64,000 bases of DNA from Trema orientale (Eukaryota; Streptophyta; Magnoliopsida; Rosales; Cannabaceae), in contig JXTC01000026.1 in assembly GCA_002914845.1 (NCBI GenBank), forward strand, positions 933,279 through 997,278, in the 5' to 3' direction. Positions 10,332 through 21,907 of this stretch are shown piece after piece. The position numbers and the translations under genes are program-made. Under the pieces are notes generated by a model, which worked only from the letters and a program-made list of their open reading frames with translations, was not told the DNA's origin and ran no database searches. Each line of letters starts with the position of its first letter. The first letter of the stretch is position 1.

Positions 10332-12510
10332 ATGATGGCAACCTCCAGAATGACGACGAGAAGCACACGGCTAGAGACAGATGGAAGGCCTCAAGAGATA
10401 CCACCCAGCGTGGAGGAAAAGCTGGACCGGATGCTCGCTGCGTTAATAGAGGCTAACAGAAAGGCAGAAATGGCTCACTATGCCGTCCTAAGTTTAAGGG
10501 AAGAGGTTGCAGAGGTTCGCAGGGATAATGTCCGCCTCAAAGGATTACCGGCGAGCGAAGCCAGAAATGAACGGAGGGGCGATGACGACGAAGAGAACCA
10601 GCAAGAGGCCAGGAGGCACTACGCTTCAGCCAGAGAAGAGACTTCTACTCACGAGGAACAGCAAAGCCGCACGAGGCCCCCCCCATTCAGAAGTGGAATC
10701 AGGGAGGCGATGCCTTAAGGGCCAAAGAGAGGCCCCTCCCAACTGGAAGCAGGAGATGATGGCCGAGCTGAGCAGAAGGTGCGGGGCCCACCACGGACAG
10801 ACCCCCGCCGACTTGGCAGAACAAGCCGTGCGTGGGATCAACCAATCAGCTTTGGCAAACTGGATTCAAATGGAGCCGAAGCCGCACAATTTCGTGACCC
10901 CGACGATTAAGCCGTATGAAGGGAAGACAGACCTCCTCGACCACATCTATCAATTCCAGCAGAAGATGGCTTTGGAAACCAGAAACAAAGCCGTACTTTG
11001 CAAGGTCTTTTCCACCACCCTGGCCGGGCCGGCCCTTTCGTGGTTCAGACAGCTCCCAGGGAAATCCATAAATGGATTCGAAGACTTTTGCAAAGTATTC
11101 CTGAAGCAGTACGCTAATGCCAGGAGGCAGCAAAAGACTATGCGAGACTTGGACCGGATGGAGCAATCGGAAAACGAGTCTCCAAGGGATTACTTGTCAC
11201 GTTTCTTGGACATGATGTCCCAGATACATAACGCTGACACAGTCCAAGCCACGACCTCTTTTGTCAGAAGCCTTCGACCGGGCTCGATGCTGTCAGATCA
11301 CCTACTCCTCAATTTGCCACCCGACATGGCTGACGTCCTGGCGAGATCAGAAGGAGTGTTTAGGGTGCTAGAAAGCCACCAAAAAGTGCCCAAGTCCGCC
11401 ACGATTACGACCACACCAGCACAGACCACGGCTGTGCAGGGGACGATAAGGGAAACTCCTGAATCGACGCCGAAGCCAGTGCCCAATCAAGAGAGCAACA
11501 AAAAGAGAAGGATGTCCAGGGCCTCATTGCCCAAGTTCGAACTCAACACGACAATCGACGTGATGTTCCTCCAGAACAAAGACAAGGGCATCTTCAGAGA
11601 CCCCCCGAAGTCTAGCGTGCCCGATCATGTGAAGAACAAAAATAGGTACTGCCAGTTCCACAATGACCACGGACACGACACCATCCATTGCTGGAGCCTT
11701 TATGCACAGGTGATGACGGCGATCCAAGCAGGAAAACTGAAACAGTACGTGAAGGCGGATGGGCAAGCCAAAAAAGACACCGCTGGACAAGATAAGGGGA
11801 AGCAGACCCCGACCTCGGGGTCGGGAGAGCAGACCCTAAGGATCGTGCCGATGATCGTAGGCAGACCAGAGTCCAGCCAGGGTCGGGAAGAGAGAGACAA
11901 TATCCACAAGAGGACCGAAGAAAGGGTGAAACGCTTGAGAAGTCTGGGTCACTCCGTGAACCACCTGACAACGGAGCAAGCTCATATCTCGGCCGTCCCT
12001 ATTGCTTTTACCCAGCAAGACCTGGCCACAGTGCGCCTGCCTCACGACGACCCGCTAGTGGTCAAGCTGCAGATCAATTCTTCAATGGTAGGAAGAGTCT
12101 TGATTGATGGGGGTAGCAGCGTTGACGTTTTATTCCTCAGCACCTTCGAAAATATGGGCTTGAACCGAAGCATACTGAGGCCGACCTACCAACCACTGTT
12201 CGCTTTCGACAGCAATAGGGTCAGCCCCCTGGGGGTCGTGACGTTGAAAGTCTGGGCCGCCGACAGAAGCCTGGTTGTCGATTTTGTCGACGTCGATTGT
12301 CAATCCTCGTTCAACGCCATCATGGGGAGAGGTTGGATTCACGCCATACATGGGGTCGCGTCCACCCTCCACCAAGTCCTGAGGTGTCAGTTGACAGACG
12401 GAACCTACACAATAGACATCAAGGGAGACCAGACCTCCGCTAGGAAGTGCTTTTCAACTGCCATGAAAAGCCCCGCGGTGAGCATAGCCGTCCTAACGGA
12501 GGACAAGTAG
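10332..12510 (+). pseudogene. Tat gag-protease, frameshifted in a C run
   Basis: Encodes the capsid precursor and aspartic protease. The first 118 codons from ATG 10332 (coiled-coil-like, charged) are out of frame with the rest; the shift falls at an eight-C run (10677-10684), the obvious place for a slip or indel. The second part has the retrotransposon gag domain (about 10890-11360, with FCKVFLKQY and PRDYLSRF), a variant zinc knuckle around YCQFHNDHGHDTIHCWSL (about 11646-11700), and a protease with catalytic motif LIDGGSSVDVLF (about 12100-12135), the DGG form usual in Tat elements. The frame ends in TAG at 12508. Pol continues in the same frame after that stop, so this could be a gag-pol boundary or a mutated Gln codon. 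Confidence 0.85.
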
Positions 12511-14050
12511 CAGTCAAAGGACCGTCTGCCAGCATACATGAAACAGATCGAAGATGAGTCTGATAGACCAGACACCACAATAGAAGAGCTGGTAGCGGTC
12601 CCTTTGAAAACGTCGGAGCCAGAAAAGACGGTCCTAGTCGGAGCACTGCTGTCTGGGTCGGAAAGGGACAGCTTGGTGGAGTTCCTCCGACGGAATGGGG
12701 ATGTGTTCACATGGTCACATAACGATATGTCGGGCATAGATCCCGGACATGCCTGTCACCGCCTGAATATAGACCCTAATTACCCTCTGGTCAGGCAGAA
12801 GCCCAAGAGGTTCGCGCCAGAAAAGAACAGAGCCATCAACAAGGAGGTCGAGAAATTGTTAGAAAATGGCCTCATCATGGAATGCACCTACCCTTGCTGG
12901 GTCTCTAACCCGGTGGTGGTGAAAAAGAAGAATGGAGACGACCGGACCTGCATAGACTTCACGAACTTGAACAAGACCTGCCCGAAAGACAGCTTTCTGC
13001 TGCCAAAGATTGACCAGATGGTTGACGCGATGGCAAGATTCGGCAGAATGAGCTTCCTGGATGCTTACTCGGATACAACCAGATCCTCCTACTCCAAGAA
13101 GACCAGGTCCATACGGTGTTCATCACAGAACGGGGTCTGTACTGCTACAAACGCATGTCCTTCGGTTTGAAGAACGCAGGGGCAACCTATCAGAGGCTCA
13201 TTAACAAAATATTTGCTGACCACTTGGGGAGGACGATGGATGTATACATCGATAACATGGTGGTGAAAAGAAAAGAGGTTTCCGACCACCTAGACCACCT
13301 CTACGAATGCTTCCAAGTCCTAAGGCATTACCAAATGCGCCTGAACCCCAAAAAGTGCGCCTTTGGGGTCTCGTCTGGCCAATTCCTGGGGCACATCGTA
13401 AGCAAAAGGGGAATTGAGGCCAACCCAACCTAGCTCTCTTTGATCGCGAATGAACGGAGGCCCACAACCATCAGGGAAGTCCAGCACCTGACTGGGAAGA
13501 TAGCAGCGCTCAGCCGATTCGTCTCTAAGATGTCGGACCGGTGCAAGCCTTTCTTTCGGTCCATAAGGAAAAGTGCCTCATTTACCTGGGGAGAGGAGCA
13601 GGACGCGGCATTGGCCGAGCTCAAGTGATATCTCAGTCATCCGCCAATTCTAGCCTCCCTGGTAGAGGGGCAACGCCTGTACGCGTACCTGGCGGTGTCC
13701 GAGATAGCGGTCAGCACGGTACTGTTCATTGAGGAGGAGGGTAAATAAAAGCCAATGTTCTATGCGAGCCGCATGCTCCTATATGCGGAGACTCGATACG
13801 ACACATCGGGGAAATTGGTCCTCACACTGGTCAATGCTAAAAAGAAATTAAGACAGTACTTCGAGGCACACCCCATCACGGTCTACACGGATTTCTCCAT
13901 CCGACAGATCCTGGCTAAACCAGATTTGTCGGGACGACTTACCAAATGGGCCGTCGAATTGGGGACGTATGACATCGATTACCAGCCCCGAACGGCAAAA
14001 AAAGGTCAAGTCGTGGCGGATTTCCTAGCAAAAATCCAGTCTTTCGGCGA
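12511..14050 (+). pseudogene. Tat reverse transcriptase and RNase H, inactive
   Basis: Reverse transcriptase and canonical RNase H. RT blocks seen: ENGLIMECTYPCWVSNPVVVKKK, CIDFTNLNK, FLDAYS, RMSFGLKNAGATYQRL, the active-site region VYIDNMVVK, and LGHIVSKRGIEANP. A one-base deletion at about 13070 shifts the frame after FLDAYS. The active-site YxDD is YIDN (second Asp codon now AAC, 13254-13256), which should abolish polymerisation. Downstream in-frame stops are TAG 13431, TGA 13626 and TAA 13746. The RNase H part includes FYASRMLL, YTDFSIRQIL and the end of the domain near 14040. Confidence 0.87.
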
Positions 14051-15788
14051 GTCACGCGATCCGTCGCTGATGCCGCCGATGTCGCCGACGTCAGACCCCT
14101 CGGTCTGGATCCTCTACACTGACGGATCCATGAACGTTTCGGGGTCAGGCATCGGAATAGTCCTGCAGACCCCAGTGGACCTCAAGGTGGAGAAAGCCCT
14201 CAGACTGGGGTTCCAAGCAACAAACAATGAGGCAGAATACGAGGCACTACTCCAGGGCCTCCAGCTTGCCTTACACTTCGGAGTAAAGAACATATCGGTG
14301 AAAACCGACTCGCAACTAATTGCGGGACAAGTCGCAGGAGACTTCGAAGTAAATGAACCAAGATTGCACAAGTATTTCTCTAAGGTGATGGGGGCAAAAG
14401 CTCGTTTCGATACGTTTACCATCGAGCAAATACCCAGGGAGATGAACCAGACGGCCGACAGGCTGGCCAAAAGTGCCTCAACAGAGGGTACAACCGAGTA
14501 CACAGAGATCTTGATGGAAAATAAATATGCGGCGGACCCGATGGAGAACCCCGCATGCCGTGTATTCATGACCACCTCCGAGGAAACATCCTGGATGAAA
14601 CCCATCACGCAGTACCTGACGATGGGAGAGCTCCCACCAGACCCTCGGGAAGCCCGTTCGATCAGACTGAAGTCCGCCCAGTACTCCATGGTCGAGGGTC
14701 AGCTGTATAGAAGGTCTACCATGGGACCAATGCTGAGATGCATAGGCCCCACAGAGGCCCAGAGATTGATGGAGGAGATCCACGAAGGGGTCTGCGGTAA
14801 CCACTCCGGAGGGCAGAGCCTCGCCCATAGGGCCTTGACAGTTGGATATTTCTGGCCTTACATGATGACCGAGGCAGCCCAGTTCGTTAAGAAGTGCGAC
14901 AAATGCCAGAAGTTCGCTCCCTTAAAATATCAACCAGCGGAGGAGCTCCACTCTAACATCACTCCATGGCCCTTTGCAAAATGGGGTCTGGACATCGTCG
15001 GAGAACTTCCTAGAAGCCCAGGCGGTAAGAGGTATGTCTTGCTGGCCACTGACTACTTCACCAAATGGGTAGAGGCAGAAGCTTACACAACTGTTAACAA
15101 GGCAGATACGATCAATTTCATTTGGTAGAACATAATCTGCCGATACGGAATCCCGCGGGAAATACATACCAATCATGGTACTCAATTCCAGAACGCCAAA
15201 CTCAAGGAATTGTGCGACCTGTATGGCATAAAGCTCAGTATTTCGTCAGTAAGCTACCCCCAAGGAAATGGCCAGGCCGAAGCGACGAATAAAGCTATCT
15301 TCGGCGACATCAAAAAGAACCTACAAGAAACTAAAGGGAAATGGCTGGAGGAACTTCCAAGCGTCGTATGGGCTCACAGAACCACCGAACGCAGGTCGAC
15401 TGGGAGAACCCCCTTCGCCATGGTGTACGGGTCAGAGGCCGTGATCCCAACCGAGATCGGTCTCCCGACCCTACGCTCAAAAGTAGTGGAAAATGCCCCG
15501 CTGAACGAACAGCAGCTCGGCCATAACACAGACCTCCTTGAAGAGACGAGGAACGTGGCTCTGGTTCAACTAGCCTCTTACCAACAACGGGCCAAGACTT
15601 ATTTTGCAAAGAAAGTCAATGCTCACAGATTCAAAGCCGGGGATTGGGTCTTGAAGATCAGAACCAGGAACTCGTCAAAGCTGGACCCTAACTGGGTCGG
15701 ACCCTACGAAGTCGTCAAGGCACTGGACTGTGGCGCATACATCCTAAAGGAACTAAACACGGGCAAAACTTTATCCAACACATAGAAT
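14050..15788 (+). pseudogene. Tat archaeal-type RNase H and integrase, inactive
   Basis: After the normal RNase H comes a second RNase H domain (about 14104-14500) with all four catalytic positions visible: LYTDGS, NNEAEYEAL, KTDSQL and NQTADRLA. This extra domain is specific to Tat elements. Integrase follows: zinc finger H...H...CDKC (about 14778-14913), core with WGLDIVGELP, then TNHGTQF where the second catalytic Asp should sit, and GNGQAEATNK with the Glu. The second Asp is lost, and TAG at 15126 interrupts the core. A C-terminal domain (GDWVLKIRTRN, WVGPYEVV) runs to the stop at 15783-15785. No chromodomain is present. Confidence 0.86.
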
Positions 15789-15919
15789 GCTCAACACTTG
15801 AAAAAGTATTACATATGAGTCGTGTGTAAGAATTTTATGTTGATAAACAGGTCCATTTGGATAATCGTTTACCTTGCAGATCTGTTAGCGAATCCATTTG
15901 CCCGCTAGGGTCTGAGCTC

Positions 15920-16400
15920 AGCAAAAACAGACCCCAAAGACCTCAAAATCGTACTATGGGAGTAAACGTCGAGCAAAAACACTTGCCGGCAACCCAAAAA
16001 ACGTACGAAGAGGATTGAGCTGTGCAATAACATTCTTGCCAGCAGACCTCACCCTAAATCGTACTATGGGTGTAAACGTCGAGCAAAAACACTTGCCGGC
16101 GACCCGAGAAACGTACGAAGAGGATTGAGCTGTGCAAAAAAATTCTTACCAGCAGACCTCAAACCCAAAATCGTGCCATGGGAATAAACGTCGAGCAAAA
16201 ATACTTGCCGGCGACCCGAGAAACGTACGAAGAGGATTGAGCTGTGCAAAAAAGTTCTTGCCAGCAAACCTCAACCTAAAAACCGTGTCATAGGAGAAAA
16301 TGCCGAGCATGGAAATACTTGTCGGCAACCCGAGAAGAAGGCATGGAAAGGACTGAGCCGAGCAATAACATTCTTGCTAGCAAACCTCACCAAAACGCCA
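15920..16400 (+). repeat. Tandem array of about 118-bp units (4 copies) in element B
   Basis: Four head-to-tail units, each with TAAACGTCGAGCAAAAA, ACTTGCCGGC, ACCCGAGAAACGTACGAAG and GAGGATTGAGCTGTGCAA; the fourth copy is the most diverged. It begins about 140 bp after the integrase stop, in the non-coding part where such arrays are known in Retand-type elements. Confidence 0.85.
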
Positions 16401-16514
16401 AAACATAGATGTCATGTCGCATGACAAAACAGAAGTTGACGGACTATGAAAACGCGCGACCCCTTTATTTGGAAAGCTCGCTTAAGCAATAAGGGGAACT
16501 CTGCAGAATCGCGA

Positions 16515-16715
16515 GGCGACACATAGGACCTGCCTATTGGAAACAGACCTCTTTGGGCCAGCAAGTTGCAGGCAGAACCCATCAGGTCTGCCCGTTGGAA
16601 GCAGACCCCATTGGGTTAAGCACATTGCAAGCGGAACCCATCGGGTCTGCCCGTTGGGAACAGACCTCATTGGGTTAGCATATTATAGGAATACCTCATT
16701 TGGTCTGCCCGATGG
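16515..16715 (+). repeat. Second tandem array, about 66-bp units (3 copies)
   Basis: Three units built on GGTCTGCCCGTTGG, then AACAGACCTCATTGGGTTA, then GCAAGCGGAACCCATC. It lies 115 bp after the 118-bp array and is unrelated to it in sequence. Confidence 0.75.
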
Positions 16716-17384
16716 AACCAAACCAATGCAAAAAAGGGACAAATAACAGTTGGGAGTAACTTCAAGAAGACAAAGACAACCTCTGTTATTAATAAACCTA
16801 TTACAGATTACAAAGCTAGTTCCTACCTATTAGAAGGCCTTGGGCGAAGATGCAAAGACACGTCGGAGCGGTAGTGCCCCGTCTTTTCACGATACGAGCC
16901 GAGCCCAGGCCTCTTCCTCTGCAACGACGGGTCTAAGCAGGAGTTGACCATCCCTTGTAGCCGACTCCGTGCACGGCTCCATTTGGGGTCAGAGAAGTCC
17001 AGCCACACGCGCGGATCAAATCCTGTCAAGACAATTCATAATGGCAATTACACACCTTCGGCGCTAGAAGAGCCGGAGCTCACATCTCGATTTCTTGAAT
17101 TGCTCTTGTCAGTCAAAGTCCGAGGGGAGTTTAATAATTCCAAATCATATACGATTGGGCCAGCCCCAGAAGACGGTCGAACCGCTGATAGGGAAGTGGC
17201 ATCGTATATGATGTCTGACCCTAGACACAGACAAAAGCAAACAAAAAACAGGAAAATTCAAAATGAGGCGAATGTATTCATTTCATTATTCAAAGTTACG
17301 GATTACAAAACAAGATTACAAAAGAGGCAGACGGCACCCTGTTCTAACCCTATTCCTACATAGATACAAAGGAGCAGGAATCCC
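16716..17384. other. Non-coding convergence region of element B
   Basis: Between the sense arrays and the antisense stop codon. No domain recognised on either strand. It should hold the 3' ends of the antisense transcript and perhaps of truncated sense transcripts. Confidence 0.45.
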
Positions 17385-20300
17385 TTATTTACCTCCGCTG
17401 GAGGAAGGAACATCGGCTTCGGCACTCGGACCGGCGTTGGTAGGAGGCGGCACCTCAGGCTCGGACTCGCTGGAAAGGACAATGGCACCCGACCCCGAAG
17501 ATGTACTGGCGCCCAGTCGACTCGCGGTCGGCTCGTCCTGACCCATAACAGGCACTAGCTCCTTGTTGAAAGAAGCAGAAGCAGAGGGCAGACCCCTTTC
17601 ATCGTCGAGCATCTTCAGGATATCAGCAGGGTATGTGATGTTAATCTCATCCCCCAGCTGCTGCATGTAGTACCCGACAGAATAGTGGTCCCTCTCGACA
17701 CCTTTCTGCTCGTCGAATTGATCCGGCGTCACCACATCTGGGTGACCCTCAAATTCATGGTTTTCCCAGCCGGACCTATAACTCTCAGCAGAAAGGACGT
17801 CCACCTGCCTCTGGTACCTCAGTTTCAGCTTCTCAGCATCCGCTAGCCTGTCTTTTAACGCTGCCTGCCTGAGATCCGCTTCACGCTGTGAAAAGTCAGC
17901 CAAGAGGTTAATTAATGCCGACTGACCCAACACAGTGCGAACAGATTAGCTCGACATGGGATTTCAATAACTCATAATACTCCGAGTGCAGGTAGTAGAT
18001 TACCTCATGAGACCGATCGAGCCTGCGTTGTAGAGAGTGAGCCTCCAGCTTTGCCTTAGCCTCAGCCTTCCTAGCCTCCTTGGCGTCGTCGATGGCACTG
18101 TCCCGAGCCACAGTGGCAAGCCCCATCTCAGTTATGGCGGTCAGCTGCTCCTGCTCCTTCAACTCAGCTTCAGCCTGGACCAGACCCACTAGCTCGGCCT
18201 GAGCACGGAGGACAGGGACCTCAGCTTCTAGGGACTCGAGCTTCCCCTCCGCCTCAGCCAACTTGCTAGCCAGCTCCTCACGAGCAGCCCTCTCCGTGCT
18301 CAGAGCATGAGCCACGGCGGTGCCAACCCGGGCATCCTCCAAGCTCCTGAACAGGTCGAAGTCGGCCCTAACTACAGTAAGGGCAACCTCGCTCTGTTCT
18401 GCTGCCGCAGTCCTCGCACCCAGCTGCCTTGTCAGCTCCGCCACTTGCGATACATAAAACGACTGGACAGCGGCCAACTGTAGAATGCAAAACCAGAAAC
18501 TCAGTCATCATCAAACATGCCGCTGCTATGAAAATGACGGCCTGACAAACCCACACCTGTGCGAGGCTGCGGCTGGCAACAGCATCCACGTTCCCCAGGG
18601 ACAGCGGCTCCAGCTCGAGCTCGGCGGCCGAATCGCTTCCCTGGGTACCGTCCGCGCCTGAGGAGCGCGCTTTCACCCTGCCAAGGGGGAGAGCTCTGCC
18701 TTCTGCCTGTGACACTTCAGCAGCACCTCCTGATACTGCTGAACTGGGGGGGATGGGGGCAGCGGAGGACGATGACGGCGCAGAACGAACCGATGCATCA
18801 TCAGCAGTAACCAGGACAGTTACCGCTTCAGCAGCTTCGCCGACCACCTGCGGAGCAGACCCGACCACCTGCGGAGTAGACCCGCCAGCTTGTGATATTT
18901 CGGTCTTCTCTTGACCAGAGCGTCCAGAAAGCCCACTGCGAGCAGACCTCCTCCTCCTCAAGACGGTCAAGGTGGCCCCATCGTCGTCTTCGCTGCTCGA
19001 AGGGGAAGCGGCCTTACCCTTCTTCACCAACGGACCCTCTTCCCCTCCAGACGGGTCAGCTTCACGACCCCGCTTCAAGGAGATTGGCGGAGGGGAAGAT
19101 AGACGAGACTTGAGCCTGGGGGCCCCTCCACTCAAGTCCGCGATCTCTCCTCGAGGGTGCACGGAACCAGAACCCGCGATCTCTTCTCGAGAGCACGCAG
19201 AACCAGACCCCATGCTGACCCCCGATCCGGGTCCAACGGGAGGAGAGTCTGAAGTAGCAGCCTCCCTGGGCCGACCCGAAGACAGCCTACCACCGTACTT
19301 GATCCGCACGGCAGGCGTCTCCCGAGCCTTGGGTTCACCCGTCCCCGGAAGAAGCACCACGGGAGTGTCGCCCCCGGGCACGAACATACCCTCCAACTCG
19401 TCCCCCCGGTCTGTTCTTCGGGTGACAAATCCGGGACCCCCGGACTCATCATCGGAAGACACAACCAAACGCCGACCGGCGGGGACCTTGGGCCTGGCCC
19501 GGTGGACAGCGGCACCTCCTCTGGCCGGAGATGGGCCTGCTGAAGGTCCAGCACCTGAGCCTGCAAACAAAAGGAATGCGACGCAGTTAGGAGGATGACC
19601 CATACCCGAATAGTGGAGCCTCGCGGCGAGCAGATGAGTTTACCTTTAGCTCCCTTGGGGGCAGGTGCCTCAGCGGCACGGAGCCGCTCGCATTCTCTGG
19701 CCATGAACACCAGGACCTCCTCCAGCTCGAGCCTGGTCGGCGCCACCGAGTCGTCAGACCCCGCCGCCTGGTTCGAGGCCATGACCTGACGCCCGACCAT
19801 CATGATGCGGTTCTGCTCGTCACGACGAAACTAATTTAAGGCGGTGGCATCGAGGCGGCTCCGGAAATGCTCAGTGATCACCCAAGAGTCGAGTGGGAAA
19901 GGGAGATACAGGACCGCCGTCCGCATCAGATTCATCATCTGAGGGCCCAGCACGGCCTGTATATGGCGACACTCCCCGGCCGACCCGAAAATGACGATCC
20001 CCTCCAGCTCCTGCAGCCGCTCCGCCGACAGCCGCGGCTCAAACCTGCTATCATCCATCGTGCCTGCACAATAACAAAGGTCAGGAGACAGAGGAATGTT
20101 CAGACCTAAGGAAAAGAGACCACCCAAAGACTTACTGTGGGAGAACGACGATAGAATCGAGAAGCGCTCCTCGTTCACCCAAAGAGAGCACCAAGCCCCT
20201 CCGACCGCGTATAGCCTGGAGTGGGAATCCCATTGCTTGTCGCTCCTGGGCAGACCCCAGAAAATGTGGCGCCCCGGAAGCGGCTGAAGGTAAAACGTGG

Positions 20301-20694
20301 GATAGGAGCTCTTCTTGGGGATGATGGTCAACTTGTAAGCATAGAAGACCACCTCCAGGTCAATCTGGATGTTGAGGAGGACAGACAGGGCCGAGAGCCC
20401 CATCAAGATCATGATCCCGTTAGCGTTGAGTTACATCGGATGGATCCCGGTGAGGCTAAAGAACTGGTGGACGAGAGGGGGGAGCGGGAACCGCAGCCAC
20501 TCCAAGTGCTTCCTCCCTAGCACAATGGAGCCCTCGGGGGCAGAGGCACGGAGGTACCAATTAGCCGGCCCCTCAACCCTTTGCAGAGTAACCCCTCCAG
20601 GAAAGCAGAGCTGCCTCCTCAGTGAGGAGAGCTCGGAGTCGGCGACTGGAAGGAGCATCTGAGTCTGGTTTGAGGCCATCCCTTTGGACATCAT
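17385..20694 (-). pseudogene. Antisense spliced gene of Tat element (putative gypsy-type transposon protein), 4 exons
   Basis: Minus-strand gene in the 3' part of element B. Exons inferred from splice sites: 20694-20136, 20063-19644, 19560-18557 and 18477-17385. The introns (72, 83 and 79 bp) have GT-AG ends: GTAAGT...GTGCAG, GTAAAC...TTGCAG and GTGTGG...CTACAG. The N-terminal part (with LCFPGGVTL, GRKHLEWLRFPLPPLVHQFF and TFYLQPLPGRHIFWG) matches what I recall of the Pfam family described as putative gypsy-type transposon, found as antisense extra genes in plant gypsy elements. The middle is Ser/Gly/Pro-rich with basic clusters (PLVKKGK, LRRRRSARS) that look nuclear-localising; the third part is a long Ala/Glu coiled coil, and the end is acidic and Ser-rich. 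In-frame stops (TAA at 20433-20431, another near 19830) and a frameshift near 17945 make this copy a pseudogene. Best start is the Met at 20679 (GGGATGG context). Its molecular function is unknown. Confidence 0.8.
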
Positions 20695-20825
20695 CAGAGA
20701 ATCGAAAGTTCAAAGGCGGAAGAGAGCCGAAAACCCTAAATCCGAAAAGGGAAGAAATTTCTAAGAGGAAAGAAAATCTGCACTTGATGAATTTTGGTAA
20801 AGTGAAAAATAAGCCCGGGCCTTGC

Positions 20826-20834
20826 TCTTATAGA
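20826..20834 (-). promoter_or_regulatory. TATA box of the antisense gene
   Basis: The minus strand reads CTATAAGAG about 140 bp upstream of the first ATG of the antisense gene, inside element B but outside its 3' LTR. Position and sequence fit a core promoter; activity is inferred. Confidence 0.55.
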
Positions 20835-21062
20835 GAGGGAACTGGAAGGTCACTGAGGAAGAGAAACCGTGCAGTGGGGGCCCAAAGCATTTCAAAATTC
20901 AAAATTTTGGAAAAAACTTAATGAAGGCCAGCACGCGCTAACATCGGTAACTTGCGAACAGAGGAGATAGTGGCCCACATGTAACCTCCGTATTCGCGGA
21001 CCGAAGTAATGATTTCCCCATTTAATGGCTGCAGACTCATCAAACAGGGAAATGGGGGCAGT

Positions 21063-21348
21063 TGTGGGACCCATTTTTAAAACGTGCGCCACGTGGACGT
21101 CCCAGCGGTAAGGAACGAAACTGGGAACAATCAACTGACACGTGGGCAGAAAAAAACCGCCTGAGAACCACGAGTGTTTCGCATGACGATATTTAGGCCC
21201 ACACTGTCGAAACGGGTCGAGGCAGGGCCCGTCCAGATCCGGGATGGGCCCGACCCAACCAGACCCTTGTCCCGACAGCTGGGGGTCAGGAGCCTCAAGG
21301 GTCTTCCGCTAGAAGACCCTCGGGGGCAACGCATAGTTCCAGACCCAG
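21063..21348 (+). repeat. 3' LTR of element B, truncated by assembly gap
   Basis: Begins TGTGGGACCC after the purine tract and aligns without indels to 9580-9865, with 8 differences. It stops at the N gap at the exact position where the 5' LTR has its single N. By comparison about 378 bp of LTR are missing. Confidence 0.88.
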
Positions 21349-21775
21349 NNNNNNNNNNNNNNNNNNNNNNNNNNNNNNNNNNNNNNNNNNNNNNNNNNNN
21401 NNNNNNNNNNNNNNNNNNNNNNNNNNNNNNNNNNNNNNNNNNNNNNNNNNNNNNNNNNNNNNNNNNNNNNNNNNNNNNNNNNNNNNNNNNNNNNNNNNNN
21501 NNNNNNNNNNNNNNNNNNNNNNNNNNNNNNNNNNNNNNNNNNNNNNNNNNNNNNNNNNNNNNNNNNNNNNNNNNNNNNNNNNNNNNNNNNNNNNNNNNNN
21601 NNNNNNNNNNNNNNNNNNNNNNNNNNNNNNNNNNNNNNNNNNNNNNNNNNNNNNNNNNNNNNNNNNNNNNNNNNNNNNNNNNNNNNNNNNNNNNNNNNNN
21701 NNNNNNNNNNNNNNNNNNNNNNNNNNNNNNNNNNNNNNNNNNNNNNNNNNNNNNNNNNNNNNNNNNNNNNNNNNN
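21349..21775. other. Assembly gap (427 N)
   Basis: Run of N. It should contain the rest of the 3' LTR of element B, its right TSD (expected CACAT), and the left end of the MITE that follows. Confidence 0.95.
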
Positions 21776-21907
21776 TTTATACACCGTTTGATGGGAATCT
21801 GTGGGGAATAACGGGAATCTATGGGGAATCTGTTTATACACAGATTCCCATCAAACGGTGTATAGACAGGACCCTACGCAGGGACGCCCCTACTGTAGAC
21901 GCGCCCA
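21776..21907. mobile_element. Mutator-type palindromic MITE, left end lost in gap
   Basis: Same family as the complete copy at 51339-51510: it shares CCGTTTGATGGGAATCTG, GGGGAATAACGGGAATCT, the inverted CAGATTCCCATCAAACGG, and the right end GGGACGCCCCTACTGTAGAC followed by GCGCCC. Only the left TIR is missing. Confidence 0.8.

Larger units (their letters stand above)
9580..21727 (+). mobile_element. Ty3/gypsy Tat-lineage retrotransposon with antisense gene (element B)
   Basis: About 12 kb, visibly GC-rich compared with its AT-rich surroundings. The two LTRs start at 9580 and 21063; the 3' LTR runs into the N gap, so the stated right end is inferred from the 5' LTR length. After the 5' LTR comes a TGGCGCC-type primer-binding site, then gag, protease, RT/RNase H, a second archaeal-type RNase H, and integrase, all on the plus strand. 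Then come two tandem arrays, and finally a minus-strand multi-exon gene ending shortly before the polypurine tract (about 21046-21062). A second RNase H, a TGGCGCC primer site, long non-coding 3' tandem repeats and an antisense extra gene are together characteristic of the Tat group (Retand, Grande-like). Coding frames are broken by stops and two frameshifts. Over the 286 LTR bases that can be compared I count 8 differences, 7 of them transitions, so the insertion is not very old. Confidence 0.9.

Noticed and set aside
18559..20520. Plus-strand open stretches opposite the antisense Tat gene (for example 18972-19598)
   Set aside because: They mirror the GC-rich antisense exons, have no domain and no gypsy homology in that strand.
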